A DNA stretch of 64,000 nucleotides from Mesorhizobium sp. B4-1-3 (GTDB taxonomy: Bacteria; Pseudomonadota; Alphaproteobacteria; Rhizobiales; Rhizobiaceae), in NCBI RefSeq assembly GCF_006439355.1, contig NZ_VFTG01000009.1:62001-126000 (forward strand). Direction: 5' to 3'. The translations under genes were made by a program, and so were the position numbers. A model generated the notes under the pieces. The model was not told where the DNA came from, did no database searches, and saw only the letters and a list, made by a program, of their open reading frames with translations. Below, in pieces: positions 20,998-29,242 of this stretch. The number at the start of each line of letters is the position of its first letter. Within the stretch, counting starts at the first letter, position 1.

Positions 20998-21480
20998 TCA
21001 GATATTGGTTTCGTTGGCGGGCTCGCCGCGCAGCTCGCTGCGGTAGTAGCCGTCGCGCAGATTGATCCCGTATTCGAGATAGGCCTTCATGCAGGCGAGC
21101 ATCTGCGACCAGCCCTCGCAGTTGAGGTACGACTTCTTCAGGCCGACCTCGCCCTCGCGCCAGCCTTGCTCGGCGATGGTGACGAAGGTGCCGCCGTCGT
21201 CCAGCGGCTCGAAATTCATCTCGATGCGGGTCTTGTAGGCGGGTTTGCCATCGGCGTCGGTCGCGTCCCAGCGCAGCACGATGCGCTTGTCCTTGGTCAC
21301 TTCGTCGACCTCCACCGGCACGGACTTCCACCAGGTGACGGTGGTGCCCGCGACAAGCGGAGCCGAGGCGCCGCCGATGGTGGTGAAATAACCGCTGAGC
21401 TTCGTCGGGTTGACGACGGCGTCGAAGACCTCGGCGACCGGTTTGCCGATGCGCCCGGAAATCCTGAATCCAAGGGACAT
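20998..21480 (-). CDS. SRPBCC (AHSA1-like) domain protein, first gene of the ArsR-linked operon
   Basis: This 160-residue SRPBCC protein has ISGRIGKPVAEVFDAVVNP, WWKSVPVEVDEVTKDKRIVL and the C-terminal LKKSYLNCEGWSQMLACMK. ATG 21480 is chosen over the in-frame GTG at 21486 because GGAG lies 8 bases before the ATG but only 2 before the GTG. It is transcribed away from the arsR gene. The 5' regions share a perfect inverted repeat, so all three minus-strand genes are probably under ArsR control. Confidence 0.88.
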   Translation of the reverse strand: MSLGFRISGRIGKPVAEVFDAVVNPTKLSGYFTTIGGASAPLVAGTTVTWWKSVPVEVDEVTKDKRIVLRWDATDADGKPAYKTRIEMNFEPLDDGGTFVTIAEQGWREGEVGLKKSYLNCEGWSQMLACMKAYLEYGINLRDGYYRSELRGEPANETNI

Positions 21481-21513
21481 ATCCACAGCTCCTTCCTTGC
21501 TGCTTGAAACAAT

Positions 21514-21533
21514 ATGTTATATAAATATAACAT
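21514..21533. promoter_or_regulatory. Probable ArsR operator
   Basis: ATGTTATAT-AA-ATATAACAT is a perfect 9-bp inverted repeat in the only AT-rich stretch of the divergent region. It overlaps the start of the arsR reading frame and lies 34 bases from the SRPBCC start. ArsR dimers bind such 9-2-9 palindromes, so autoregulation and repression of the divergent operon are likely. Confidence 0.75.
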
Positions 21534-21855
21534 GTCAAGCCAAACCGCGGACGATCATGTTTTCAAGGCCTTGGCGCATCCGCGCCGGCGTGAATTGCTG
21601 GATCGCCTGAAGGATCAGCCGCAGACCACCGGCGCGCTTTGCGAGGCATTCCCGGACATGGACCGCTGCACGGTGATGATGCATTTGAAGGTGCTGGAGG
21701 AGGCCGACCTGGTGGTGGCGAAGCGTGAGGGGCGCGAACGCTGGAACCATCTCAACGCGCTGCCGATCAAGCAGATCCACGACCGCTGGATCAGCCAGTA
21801 TGCCGGCCACGCCATCAGCATCCTCGATCGGCTGAAGTCCGATCTGGAGGGGTGA
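21532..21855 (+). CDS. ArsR-family winged-helix transcriptional regulator
   Basis: The 107-residue protein has the ArsR winged helix: VFKALAHPRRRELLDRL, TTGALCEAF, the recognition helix around DRCTVMMHLKVLEEADLVV, and the wing KREGRERWNHLN. No metal-binding cysteine cluster typical of metal sensors is seen, which fits the SRPBCC-linked subfamily. Start could be ATG 21532 or the in-frame ATG 21514. Neither has a Shine-Dalgarno sequence and the operator overlaps both, so the message may be leaderless. Confidence 0.88.
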   Translation: MSSQTADDHVFKALAHPRRRELLDRLKDQPQTTGALCEAFPDMDRCTVMMHLKVLEEADLVVAKREGRERWNHLNALPIKQIHDRWISQYAGHAISILDRLKSDLEG

Positions 21856-22058
21856 GGGGCCGGCTCAACGCCAAAGTAACGGCGCGTCTGGACGAATTGA
21901 GCCGATTTATCTATAAGCCGGCCATTCCGACAAAGAGCGCCGCGTGCCTTCGCAGGCATGCTCGTAGCGTTCTAAAAGATTGAATTCGAGCATTTTGCCG
22001 AAGACACGGTGACGACACCTCGCTTCGAGATGCTCTAGCCGAACACGACAGGGGTGCC

Positions 22059-22808
22059 ATGGCTGGCCATTCGCAGTTTAAGAACATCATGCACCGCAAG
22101 GGCCGTCAGGACGCGGTGCGGTCGAAAATGTTTTCCAAGCTGGCGCGCGAAATCACCGTCGCCGCCAAGACCGGCACGCCGGACCCGGCGATGAACCCCA
22201 GGCTGCGCCTTGCCGTGCAGAACGCCAAGGCGGTGTCGATGCCGAAGGACAACATCCAGCGCGCCATCAACAAGGCGTCCGCGGGTGACGCCGAAAACTA
22301 CGAGGCGGTGCGCTACGAAGGCTACGGTCCGGGCGGCGTGGCGCTGATCGTCGAAGTGCTGACCGACAACCGCAACCGCTCAGCCTCCAATGTGCGCGCC
22401 GCCTTCACCAAGGCCGGCGGAGCGCTCGGCGAAACCGGCTCGGTGTCGTTCATGTGGAACCGTGTCGGCGAGATCTATTACCCGGCCTCGGCCGGCAGCG
22501 CCGACAAGGTGATGGAAGCCGCGATCGAGGCCGGCGCCGACGACGTCGAGTCGGATGAGGAAGGCCATACGATCTACTGCGCCTTCGAAAATCTCGGCGA
22601 CGTGTCGAAGTCGCTGGAAGCGGCGCTCGGCGAGGCGGAATCGGTCAAGCCGATCTGGCAGCCGCAGAACAATGTCCCGGTCGACGAAGAGCGGGCGCAG
22701 TCACTCATGAAACTGGTCGCTACGCTCGAGGACGATGACGACGTGCAGAGCGTCTACGCCAATTTCGAGGTCGACGACGAGACGATGGCCAAGCTCAGCG
22801 CGGCCTGA
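22059..22808 (+). CDS. yebC: YebC/PmpR-family protein
   Basis: The 249-residue protein begins [20 protein letters not shown], the hallmark of the YebC/TACO1 family. It continues with [13 protein letters not shown] and [19 protein letters not shown]. Members were described as transcriptional regulators; recent work places some on the ribosome, relieving stalls at proline-rich stretches. In many proteobacteria yebC lies beside ruvCAB; here ruvCAB is 18 kb away. The following gene starts 18 bases after its stop. Confidence 0.95.
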   Translation: MAGHSQFKNIMHRKGRQDAVRSKMFSKLAREITVAAKTGTPDPAMNPRLRLAVQNAKAVSMPKDNIQRAINKASAGDAENYEAVRYEGYGPGGVALIVEVLTDNRNRSASNVRAAFTKAGGALGETGSVSFMWNRVGEIYYPASAGSADKVMEAAIEAGADDVESDEEGHTIYCAFENLGDVSKSLEAALGEAESVKPIWQPQNNVPVDEERAQSLMKLVATLEDDDDVQSVYANFEVDDETMAKLSAA

Positions 22809-22826
22809 CCGGTCACGCGAGCCGAT

Positions 22827-23135
22827 ATGAGTGAGAAGCCGCTGCCCGTCATCCGCATCACCTATTGCACGCAATGCCAATGGTTGCTCAGAGCCGGCTG
22901 GATGGCGCAGGAACTGCTCTCGACCTTCGGCACCGATCTCGGCGAGGTGACGCTGGTGCCGGGCACCGGCGGCATCTTCACCATTTCCTGCAACGATCAG
23001 CTCATCTGGGACCGTAAGCGTGACGGCGGCTTTCCGGATGCGGCAAAGCTGAAGCAACTGGTCCGCGACGTCATCGATCCGGATCGGGATCTCGGCCACG
23101 CCGACCGCAAGGATCGCGAAGAAGATCCTGCCTGA
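22827..23135 (+). CDS. SelT/SelW/SelH-type (Rdx family) protein
   Basis: The 102-residue thioredoxin-like protein has a redox motif Cys14-Thr-Gln-Cys17 after a beta strand (VIRITYCTQCQW). It is the cysteine homolog of selenoprotein W. The core DGGFPDAAKLKQLVRDVIDP is family-typical. It is probably a thiol oxidoreductase of unknown partner. It lies 18 bases after yebC, likely co-transcribed. The reading frame of the next fragment is in phase with it across the TGA stop. Confidence 0.9.
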   Translation: MSEKPLPVIRITYCTQCQWLLRAGWMAQELLSTFGTDLGEVTLVPGTGGIFTISCNDQLIWDRKRDGGFPDAAKLKQLVRDVIDPDRDLGHADRKDREEDPA

Positions 23136-23159
23136 CGAACTGCCCCCGATAGCTCGCGC

Positions 23160-23555
23160 TACACGGCCGAAAGCCAGGCCTGCATCTCCGCGGCGCTGAA
23201 GGATGTGAGCGGAGTCGAGGGTTTCAAGAGCGCGTTTTCTGAGCTGGTAGATATTTATTATCAGCTGTTTCTGGCCGAGCCGGTGATACGCGACGTCTGG
23301 TCCGGCACGCAGGCCGACAAGGCGCTGCGCGAGCTCGAGCTTGCCGACAGCCGGGCTAACGCCGAATTCCTGGTCGCGATGCTGAAGCAGCTAAGGCCCG
23401 ATGCCGATCCGGTCGAGCTGGAGACGACGGCATTTCTGGTCTGGCAGATGGGCGAAGCGGCCGTGCGGCTGGCGATCTCGGTCGAGCGGGACGAGGGGGA
23501 CAGGCTGGTCGGGGCCTACAAGCGCATGGCGCTGAGGGAACTGGTGGGCGGGTAG
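23160..23555 (+). pseudogene. TetR-family regulator remnant (C-terminal ligand domain only)
   Basis: From about 23160 the translation reads YTAESQACISAALKDVSGVE and continues with VDIYYQLFLAEPVIRDVW and FLVWQMGEAAVRLAISV. This is the all-helical C-terminal ligand domain of a TetR regulator. The N-terminal helix-turn-helix (about 50-90 residues) is missing: upstream in the same frame is only the stop of the SelW-type gene. A GTG at 23205 could start a 116-residue protein, but it has no clear ribosome site. Most likely a decayed gene. A free-standing ligand domain is the alternative. Confidence 0.65.
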
Positions 23556-23584
23556 GAACGAATTCCGCAGCGTCGCAGGGCCTG

Positions 23585-23714
23585 GGTTCCTCGCCCCCGC
23601 CAAGGACGGGGAGAGGTGTCCGCGACCGGACGGAGCGGGGGCCCTCGTAGGGCACTCCCCTCTCCGTCTCGGCTTCGCCGAGCCACCTCTCCCCACTTCG
23701 TGGGGCGAGGAACC
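23585..23714. repeat. 130-bp nested palindromic repeat
   Basis: A perfect 13-bp inverted repeat GGTTCCTCGCCCC (23585-23597) / GGGGCGAGGAACC (23702-23714) encloses a second perfect pair GGGGAGAGGTG / CACCTCTCCCC. It lies in the gap between the TetR remnant and rpmE. Such 'GGGGAGAGGTG' palindromes are, from memory, abundant between genes in Mesorhizobium. A second repeat-like stretch with CCTTCTC/GAGAAGG arms follows at about 23732-23790. Confidence 0.75.
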
Positions 23715-23793
23715 TTGAACTTTCAACCGCTGGCGCTGCCCCTCATCCGACCTTCGGGCACCTTCTCCCCGTTGAACGGCGAGAAGGGAGAAC

Positions 23794-23821
23794 AAAAAAC
23801 CCGCCTCGAAGGCGGGTTTTT
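23794..23821. terminator. rpmE terminator (bidirectional)
   Basis: AAAAAACCCGCC and GGCGGGTTTTT with loop TCGAA form a strong intrinsic terminator 24 bases beyond the rpmE stop on the minus strand. The A- and T-runs allow use in both directions. Confidence 0.92.
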
Positions 23822-23844
23822 CAAAATCTGCCGATGTATCCGGC

Positions 23845-24066
23845 TTAGAGGCCGAAACCTTCGAAGCGCTTCTTGAACTTCGACAGGCGGCCGCCGCGGT
23901 CGAGCAGCGTCTGCTGGCCGCCGGTCCAGGCCGGGTGGGTGGTCGGGTCGATGTCGAGGTTCATCGTGTCGCCTTCCTTGCCCCAGGTCGAACGGGTCTG
24001 GTATTCGGTGCCATCGGTCATGACGACCTTGATGGTGTGGTAGTCGGGATGGATATCGGCCTTCAT
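23845..24066 (-). CDS. rpmE: 50S ribosomal protein L31
   Basis: The 73-residue protein begins [20 protein letters not shown] and has the L31 features [18 protein letters not shown] and HPAWTGGQQ. The CxxC zinc pairs of zinc-type L31 are absent, so this is a zinc-independent form, as usual in Hyphomicrobiales. It is transcribed divergently from an ABC exporter gene and ends in a strong terminator. Confidence 0.95.
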   Translation of the reverse strand: MKADIHPDYHTIKVVMTDGTEYQTRSTWGKEGDTMNLDIDPTTHPAWTGGQQTLLDRGGRLSKFKKRFEGFGL

Positions 24067-24271
24067 TGTCGTGTTTCCTGGCTGCCGGCGCTGGCAACGG
24101 GCCTAAGGCCTGCGTCGATGCGCCCCTTTTTAAAACTCGAAGCCGCAGCTAATGAAAAGCCACGGCTTCTAAAACGGTCGGCGAGCCTATACATCAGCCG
24201 GAATTGAATCACAAGGCCGCGGCGGGCGCATATTGAAGCACGGTCCCGCCAAGCGGCCAGAGGAAATGCTC

Positions 24272-26074
24272 ATGGCGGAAATCGGTGGCAGCGCAAGCGA
24301 GCGCAGACGCTCGGTCCGGCCGCTCCGCAGTCTCTTTCCGTACGTTACCCGCTACCGAAAGCTGGTAATAGGCGCCATCATCTCGCTGATCGTGGCGGCG
24401 GTGACGACGCTTGCCCTGCCGATGGCCGTGCGGCGCATGATCGACCACGGCTTCCAAGCTTCCGGTTCCACCTTCATCGCGGAGTATTTCGCCGCACTGG
24501 TACTGATGGCCGCGCTGCTCGCGGCCGCCTCGGCCAGCCGCTACTATTTCGTCATCACGCTCGGCGAGCGGGTCGTCGCCGACATCCGCCGCGACGTTTT
24601 CTCCCATGTTACGACACTGTCGCCCGCCTTCTTCGATCGCGCGCATTCGGGCGAGATCGTGTCGCGGCTTGCCGCCGACACCACCCAGGTGAAGTCGGCT
24701 GTCGGCGCCACCGCCTCGGTCGCGTTGCGCAACCTCATCCTCGGCCTCGGCGCGGTGGCGATGATGGTCGTCACCAGCCCGAAGCTCTCCGGCCTCGTGC
24801 TGGTGGCGATCCCGGTGATCGTGCTGCCGCTGGTCGCCTTCGGCCGCTCGGTGCGGCGCAAGTCCCGGCAAGCGCAGGATACGCTCGCCGAAGCCACCGC
24901 CTATGCCAGCGAGCAGATCGGCGCGGTGCGCACGCTGCAGGCCTTCACCAACGAGAAGCTGGTCACCGGCCGTTTTGCGGACGCCGTCGACGCCGCCTTC
25001 GAGGCGGCGCGGGCATCGGTGTTCGCGCGCTCGTTCCTGACCTTCTTCGCCATCTTCATGATTTTCTCCTCGGTGGTCGCGGTGTTGTGGTTCGGCTCGC
25101 GCGACGTGCTTGCCGGCACGCTGTCGCCGGGCACACTCGGCCAGTTCCTGCTCTATTCGGTGTTTGCCGCCGGCGCGCTGGGTGCCTTGTCGGAGGTGTG
25201 GAGCGAGCTGTCGCAGGCGGCGGGCGCCGCCGAGCGGCTGACCGAAATCCTGGCCGAGACGCCGACGATCCAGCGGCCTGCCGATCCCGTTCCGCTGCCG
25301 GCCACGGCCAAGGGCGCGATCAGCTTCGACGACGTCTCCTTCTCCTATCCGGCTCGGCCGGACCGCGCCGCGGTGCATGGCCTGAGCTTCCAGGTGAAGC
25401 CCGGCGAGACAGTGGCGATCGTCGGGCCCTCAGGCGCGGGCAAGAGCACCGTCTTCTCGCTGATCCTGCGCTTCTACGATCCCGAGAGCGGCCGCGTCGT
25501 CGTCGACGGCGTCGATGTACGCGAGGCTGATCCGGCCGGCCTCCGCCAACGCATCGCCATCGTGCCGCAGGACGTCACCATCTTTGCGGCAAGTGCTGCC
25601 GAAAATATCGGCTTCGGCAGGCAGGGCGCCAGCGACGCCGAGATCGAGGCCGCGGCCAAGGCGGCCCTTGCCGATGAATTCATCGCCAGGCTCGACAAGG
25701 GCTATGACAGCCAGGTGGGCGAGCGCGGTGTGACGCTGTCCGGCGGCCAGCGCCAGCGCATCGCGATCGCCCGGGCCATCCTGCGCGACGCGCCGATCCT
25801 CCTGCTCGACGAGGCGACCTCGGCGCTTGACGCCGAGAGCGAGACGCTGGTGCAAAGGGCGCTGGAGCGCCTGATGCGCGGCCGCACCACCATCGTCATC
25901 GCGCACAGGCTGGCGACGGTGCTCAAGGCCGACCGCATCCTGGTCATGGATGGCGGGCGCATCGTCGAGGAAGGCACGCATCAGAGCCTGGTCACCAAGG
26001 GCGGCACCTATGCGCGGCTCGCCAAGCTGCAGTTCGAGACCGGAGCCGGCGCCTTCAAGGGCGCGGCGGAGTAG
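24272..26074 (+). CDS. ABC exporter, permease fused to ATPase (MsbA/ABCB type)
   Basis: The 600-residue half-transporter has six membrane segments in residues about 20-310. The ATPase domain follows: Walker A GPSGAGKS, Q-loop VPQDVTIF, signature LSGGQRQRIAIARA, Walker B ILLLDEATSALD, H-loop IAHRLATV. Such proteins dimerise and export lipids, lipid A core or drugs. It resembles a subgroup common in alphaproteobacteria next to rpmE. ATG 24272 is preferred: GAGG lies 8 bases upstream. ATG 24266 and 24233 are alternatives. Substrate unknown. Confidence 0.9.
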   Translation: MAEIGGSASERRRSVRPLRSLFPYVTRYRKLVIGAIISLIVAAVTTLALPMAVRRMIDHGFQASGSTFIAEYFAALVLMAALLAAASASRYYFVITLGERVVADIRRDVFSHVTTLSPAFFDRAHSGEIVSRLAADTTQVKSAVGATASVALRNLILGLGAVAMMVVTSPKLSGLVLVAIPVIVLPLVAFGRSVRRKSRQAQDTLAEATAYASEQIGAVRTLQAFTNEKLVTGRFADAVDAAFEAARASVFARSFLTFFAIFMIFSSVVAVLWFGSRDVLAGTLSPGTLGQFLLYSVFAAGALGALSEVWSELSQAAGAAERLTEILAETPTIQRPADPVPLPATAKGAISFDDVSFSYPARPDRAAVHGLSFQVKPGETVAIVGPSGAGKSTVFSLILRFYDPESGRVVVDGVDVREADPAGLRQRIAIVPQDVTIFAASAAENIGFGRQGASDAEIEAAAKAALADEFIARLDKGYDSQVGERGVTLSGGQRQRIAIARAILRDAPILLLDEATSALDAESETLVQRALERLMRGRTTIVIAHRLATVLKADRILVMDGGRIVEEGTHQSLVTKGGTYARLAKLQFETGAGAFKGAAE

Positions 26075-26111
26075 GTACGCCGTACCCGGCTGGTTTCGAA
26101 CCTGCCGTGGG

Positions 26112-27596
26112 TCAGTTCCCGTAGCGTCTGCGCAGGTGCTCGGCGAAGTAAGCGGCGTTTAGCTTCTCGCCAGTAGCGCGCTCAAGCAGCTCGGGCGTCG
26201 ACCATCGCGAGCCCTGCGACCAAATCCTTGCGCGACGCCACTCGTTGATGGCGCTGAAATCGCCCTTGGCGAGGTCCTCGTCGGCGGACGGGTGGTCCCT
26301 GGTCAAAGCCGCCCATTGCTGCGCCGCCATCATGGCGCCCAGCGTGTAGGAGGGGAAATAGCCGAAGGCGGCGCCCGGCCAGTGCACGTCCTGCATCGGC
26401 CCGTCGGCCGGGTTGTCGATGGTCGAGAGGCCGAGATAGTCGCGCATCTTGGCGTCCCAGGCCTCGGGCAGATCGGCGACTTCCAACTGGCCGGCGACGA
26501 GCTCCTGCTCGAGCTCGTAGCGCAGGATGACATGCAGCGGATAGGTGACCTCGTCGGCGTCGACGCGGATCAGGCCGCGCTCGACGTGGTGGACATGCGG
26601 CAGGATGTCGTCGAGCGACCAGGTTTCGCCGAGATGCTTTTCGACCACCGGCAGCGCCCAGCGCCAGAAGGCCGGATTGCGGCCGATCTGCTTTTCGACG
26701 AACAGGCTCTGGCTCTCATGCACGGCCATGCCGCGCGCCTTGCCGAGCGGCCAATGCGACCAGGTTTTCGGCAGGTTCTGCTCGTAGAGCGCGTGGCCGG
26801 TCTCGTGCAGCACGCCCATCAGCGCCGACAGGAAGTCGGAGGTCTTGTAGCGGGTGGTGATGCGCACGTCGGTCGGTACGCCGCCGCAGAAGGGATGGTG
26901 CGATACCGACAGCGAGCCATGGGTGAGGTCGAAACCGACGGCCGCCATCATGGCAAGGCCGAGCTCGCGCTGGCGGTCGACGGCATAGCTGCCCGACAGC
27001 GGCTTCAACGGACGCTTTGCCAATCGCGCATCCTGCACCGCCAGCGCGTGCGGCAGGAAATCCCGGAGGAAGGCTTTCAGCTCGGCAAACACCGGCGTGA
27101 TGTCGGCGGCGCGGTTGCCGGGATCATACTGCTCCATCAGCGCATCATAGGGCGCCAGGCCGAGCGCATCGGCGCGCAGCGCGGCCTCCTCGCGCACCAG
27201 CGCCACGACGCCTTCCAGCGCCGGTAGGAAGTTCGCCCAGTCGTTCGTGGCGCGCAAGCTCCGCCAGAGCTGCTCGGAGCGCATGCGCGCCACCGTCTGT
27301 CGCTCCACGAACTCGGCCGGCAGGCACGTGAGGTTGGTGTACTGGCGGCGCAGTTCCCTGACCGCCGCCTGCTGTTCTTCGCTGAGGGGCTCGGCTTCGG
27401 CGACCGAAATCCAGTCGCCGATCTCGGGCGCGGTCGCCTGGCGATGCAGCATGCCGGCAAGCGAGGACATCGCTTCGGCGCGCTTTTCGCCGCCGCCGAC
27501 CGCCATATGCGTCGCCTCGTCGGCGCCGAGGATGGCCAGCGCGTGTTCCAGCGCTTCGAGCTTGTGGCCGAGTTCGTCTAGTTTCTGGAAGGACAT
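26112..27596 (-). CDS. M32-family metallocarboxypeptidase
   Basis: The 494-residue enzyme is a cytosolic zinc carboxypeptidase of family M32 (Taq carboxypeptidase type). The zinc motif HETGH is at residues 264-268, with the family motifs HPFCGG at 234-239 and HESQSLFVEKQIGRN downstream. Length fits the family (about 500). It trims C-terminal residues from peptides. It is convergent with the ABC exporter gene and stands alone on its strand. Confidence 0.95.
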   Translation of the reverse strand: MSFQKLDELGHKLEALEHALAILGADEATHMAVGGGEKRAEAMSSLAGMLHRQATAPEIGDWISVAEAEPLSEEQQAAVRELRRQYTNLTCLPAEFVERQTVARMRSEQLWRSLRATNDWANFLPALEGVVALVREEAALRADALGLAPYDALMEQYDPGNRAADITPVFAELKAFLRDFLPHALAVQDARLAKRPLKPLSGSYAVDRQRELGLAMMAAVGFDLTHGSLSVSHHPFCGGVPTDVRITTRYKTSDFLSALMGVLHETGHALYEQNLPKTWSHWPLGKARGMAVHESQSLFVEKQIGRNPAFWRWALPVVEKHLGETWSLDDILPHVHHVERGLIRVDADEVTYPLHVILRYELEQELVAGQLEVADLPEAWDAKMRDYLGLSTIDNPADGPMQDVHWPGAAFGYFPSYTLGAMMAAQQWAALTRDHPSADEDLAKGDFSAINEWRRARIWSQGSRWSTPELLERATGEKLNAAYFAEHLRRRYGN

Positions 27597-27741
27597 GATG
27601 GATTCCGGGCTTCAATTTGGCTGGCGCGAAAAGATACCAAGGCGCCGACCTTGGCAACCCTTATCGGCCGGCATGGAATCAGCGGTCTTGCCTTGCAAGG
27701 GGGACTGCGTGATCAATGCCGGGAACAAGCTGGAGGGGACA

Positions 27742-28095
27742 ATGGTCGGCAATATCCTGGTCGGGCTGGTGGCGTTGATCCATTGCTATATCGTCTGTCT
27801 GGAGATGGCGTTGTGGGACACGCCGAGCGGCCGCAAGGCGTTCGGCCTGACGCCGGAATTCGCCAGCGCCTCCAAGGTGCTCGCCGCCAATCAGGGGCTC
27901 TATAACGGCTTTCTCGCCGCGGGCCTGATCTGGGGTCTCTACCTCGGCGCCGCCGGATTTCAGATCAAGATGTTCTTCCTGCTCTGCGTCGCGATAGCCG
28001 GCCTCTACGGCGCGGCGACCGTCGGCCGTAAGATCCTCTTCATCCAGACGGTGCCGGCGGTGCTCGCCATCGTCGCGCTTTGGCTCGGCCTGTAA
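27742..28095 (+). CDS. DUF1304-type small membrane protein
   Basis: The 117-residue protein has four hydrophobic segments and the DUF1304 features: ALIHCYIVCLEMALWDTPSG near the N-terminus, then NQGLYNGFLAAGLIWG. Start ATG 27742 has GGAGGGG upstream; an in-frame start further upstream (27724) lacks support. Function of the family is unknown. It is a single gene between two minus-strand blocks. Confidence 0.88.
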   Translation: MVGNILVGLVALIHCYIVCLEMALWDTPSGRKAFGLTPEFASASKVLAANQGLYNGFLAAGLIWGLYLGAAGFQIKMFFLLCVAIAGLYGAATVGRKILFIQTVPAVLAIVALWLGL

Positions 28096-28212
28096 TCGGG
28101 ACGATGATCGAAAAAGGACGCCCTCGGGGCCAGGTTCCAGGGGCGCCAATGGTCCCTTCCTCCGAACACGTCAGCCGTTCGACAAACGACTTCCCGTGAC
28201 TGCATGTGATAA

Positions 28213-29241
28213 TCACCGTTCAGTGAGCTTCAGCTCAATGCGGCGGTTCTTGCTACGCGCCTCGTCGGTGTCGGCTGGATCGAGCGGCTGGAACTCGCCG
28301 AAGCCTGCGGCCACCAGCCGGTTGGCCGGCACGCCGTTCTCGATCAGGAACTTCACCACCGAGGTGGCGCGCGCGGTAGACAGTTCCCAGTTGTCGCGAT
28401 AGCGGCCGGTGCCGGACAACGGCTTGTTGTCCGTGTGGCCGTCGACGCGCAGCACCCAGCTGATCTCCGGCGGGATTTCCTTCTGCAATTCGATGATGGC
28501 GTCGGCGAGCTTCTTCATCTCGACCTTGCCGGCGTCGTTGATCACGTCGGAGCCGGTCGGAAACAGCACCTCCGACTGGAAGACGAAGCGGTCGCCGACG
28601 ATACGGATGTTCTCGCGGTCGGCGAGGATCTCGCGCAGTCGGCCGAAGAAGTCGGAACGGTAGCGGTTGAGCTCCTGGACGCGCTGCGCCAGCGCGACAT
28701 TCAGGCGGCGGCCGAGATCGGCGATCTTGGTGTTGGATTCCTGGTCGCGCTGCTCGGAGACGTTGAGCGCGTCCTCGAGCGCCGCGATCTGCTTGCGCAG
28801 CGCCGCGATCTGCTGATTGAGGATTTCGACCTGGCTCAGCGCCTGCTGGCTGATCTGGCGCTGGTTGCTGAGCTCGCCGGAAAGCTGGTCCGCCCGCTTG
28901 TTGGCCGCGTCGCCGGCGCCGGCGCCCTGCGCCAGCAATTGTTCGAGGCGGCTCTTCTCGGCCTGCGCGGCCGACAGCGATGCCTGCAGGTTGGCGAGCG
29001 AATCTTCCTTGTCCTGGCTGTTCGTGCGTTCCAGCGCAAGCAGCTGGGTCAGCTCGTTGATCTGCGAGTTGAGGCGGTTCAGCACCGCGTCCTTGCCGGA
29101 AATCTCGCGGCTGAGCAGAAACTGCGCCAGCACGAAGACGGTGAGCAGGAACATGATCGCGAGCAGCAGCGTCGACAGCGCGTCGACGAAACCCGGCCAG
29201 TAGTCGATGCGGCGGTCGGCGCGCCGTCTTGCCAGCGCCAC
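28213..29241 (-). CDS. OmpA/MotB-like peptidoglycan-binding stator partner
   Basis: The 342-residue protein has one N-terminal membrane segment (about 18-42, GFVDALSTLLLAIMFLLTVF). A long Gln/Leu/Ala-rich coiled coil follows (about 50-200). The C-terminal OmpA-like domain contains VDGHTDNKPL and ATSVVKFLIENGVPANRLVAAGFGE. Asp20 at the start of the segment resembles the proton-carrying aspartate of MotB. It starts at GTG 29241, one base after the stop of the MotA-like gene, so the two form a stator pair. No flagellar genes are nearby. Confidence 0.88.
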   Translation of the reverse strand: MALARRRADRRIDYWPGFVDALSTLLLAIMFLLTVFVLAQFLLSREISGKDAVLNRLNSQINELTQLLALERTNSQDKEDSLANLQASLSAAQAEKSRLEQLLAQGAGAGDAANKRADQLSGELSNQRQISQQALSQVEILNQQIAALRKQIAALEDALNVSEQRDQESNTKIADLGRRLNVALAQRVQELNRYRSDFFGRLREILADRENIRIVGDRFVFQSEVLFPTGSDVINDAGKVEMKKLADAIIELQKEIPPEISWVLRVDGHTDNKPLSGTGRYRDNWELSTARATSVVKFLIENGVPANRLVAAGFGEFQPLDPADTDEARSKNRRIELKLTER

Positions 29242-29242
29242 G

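Noticed and set aside
23585..23714. CRISPR array
   Set aside because: The repeats are palindromic and do not recur with regular spacers. No cas gene is in the window.
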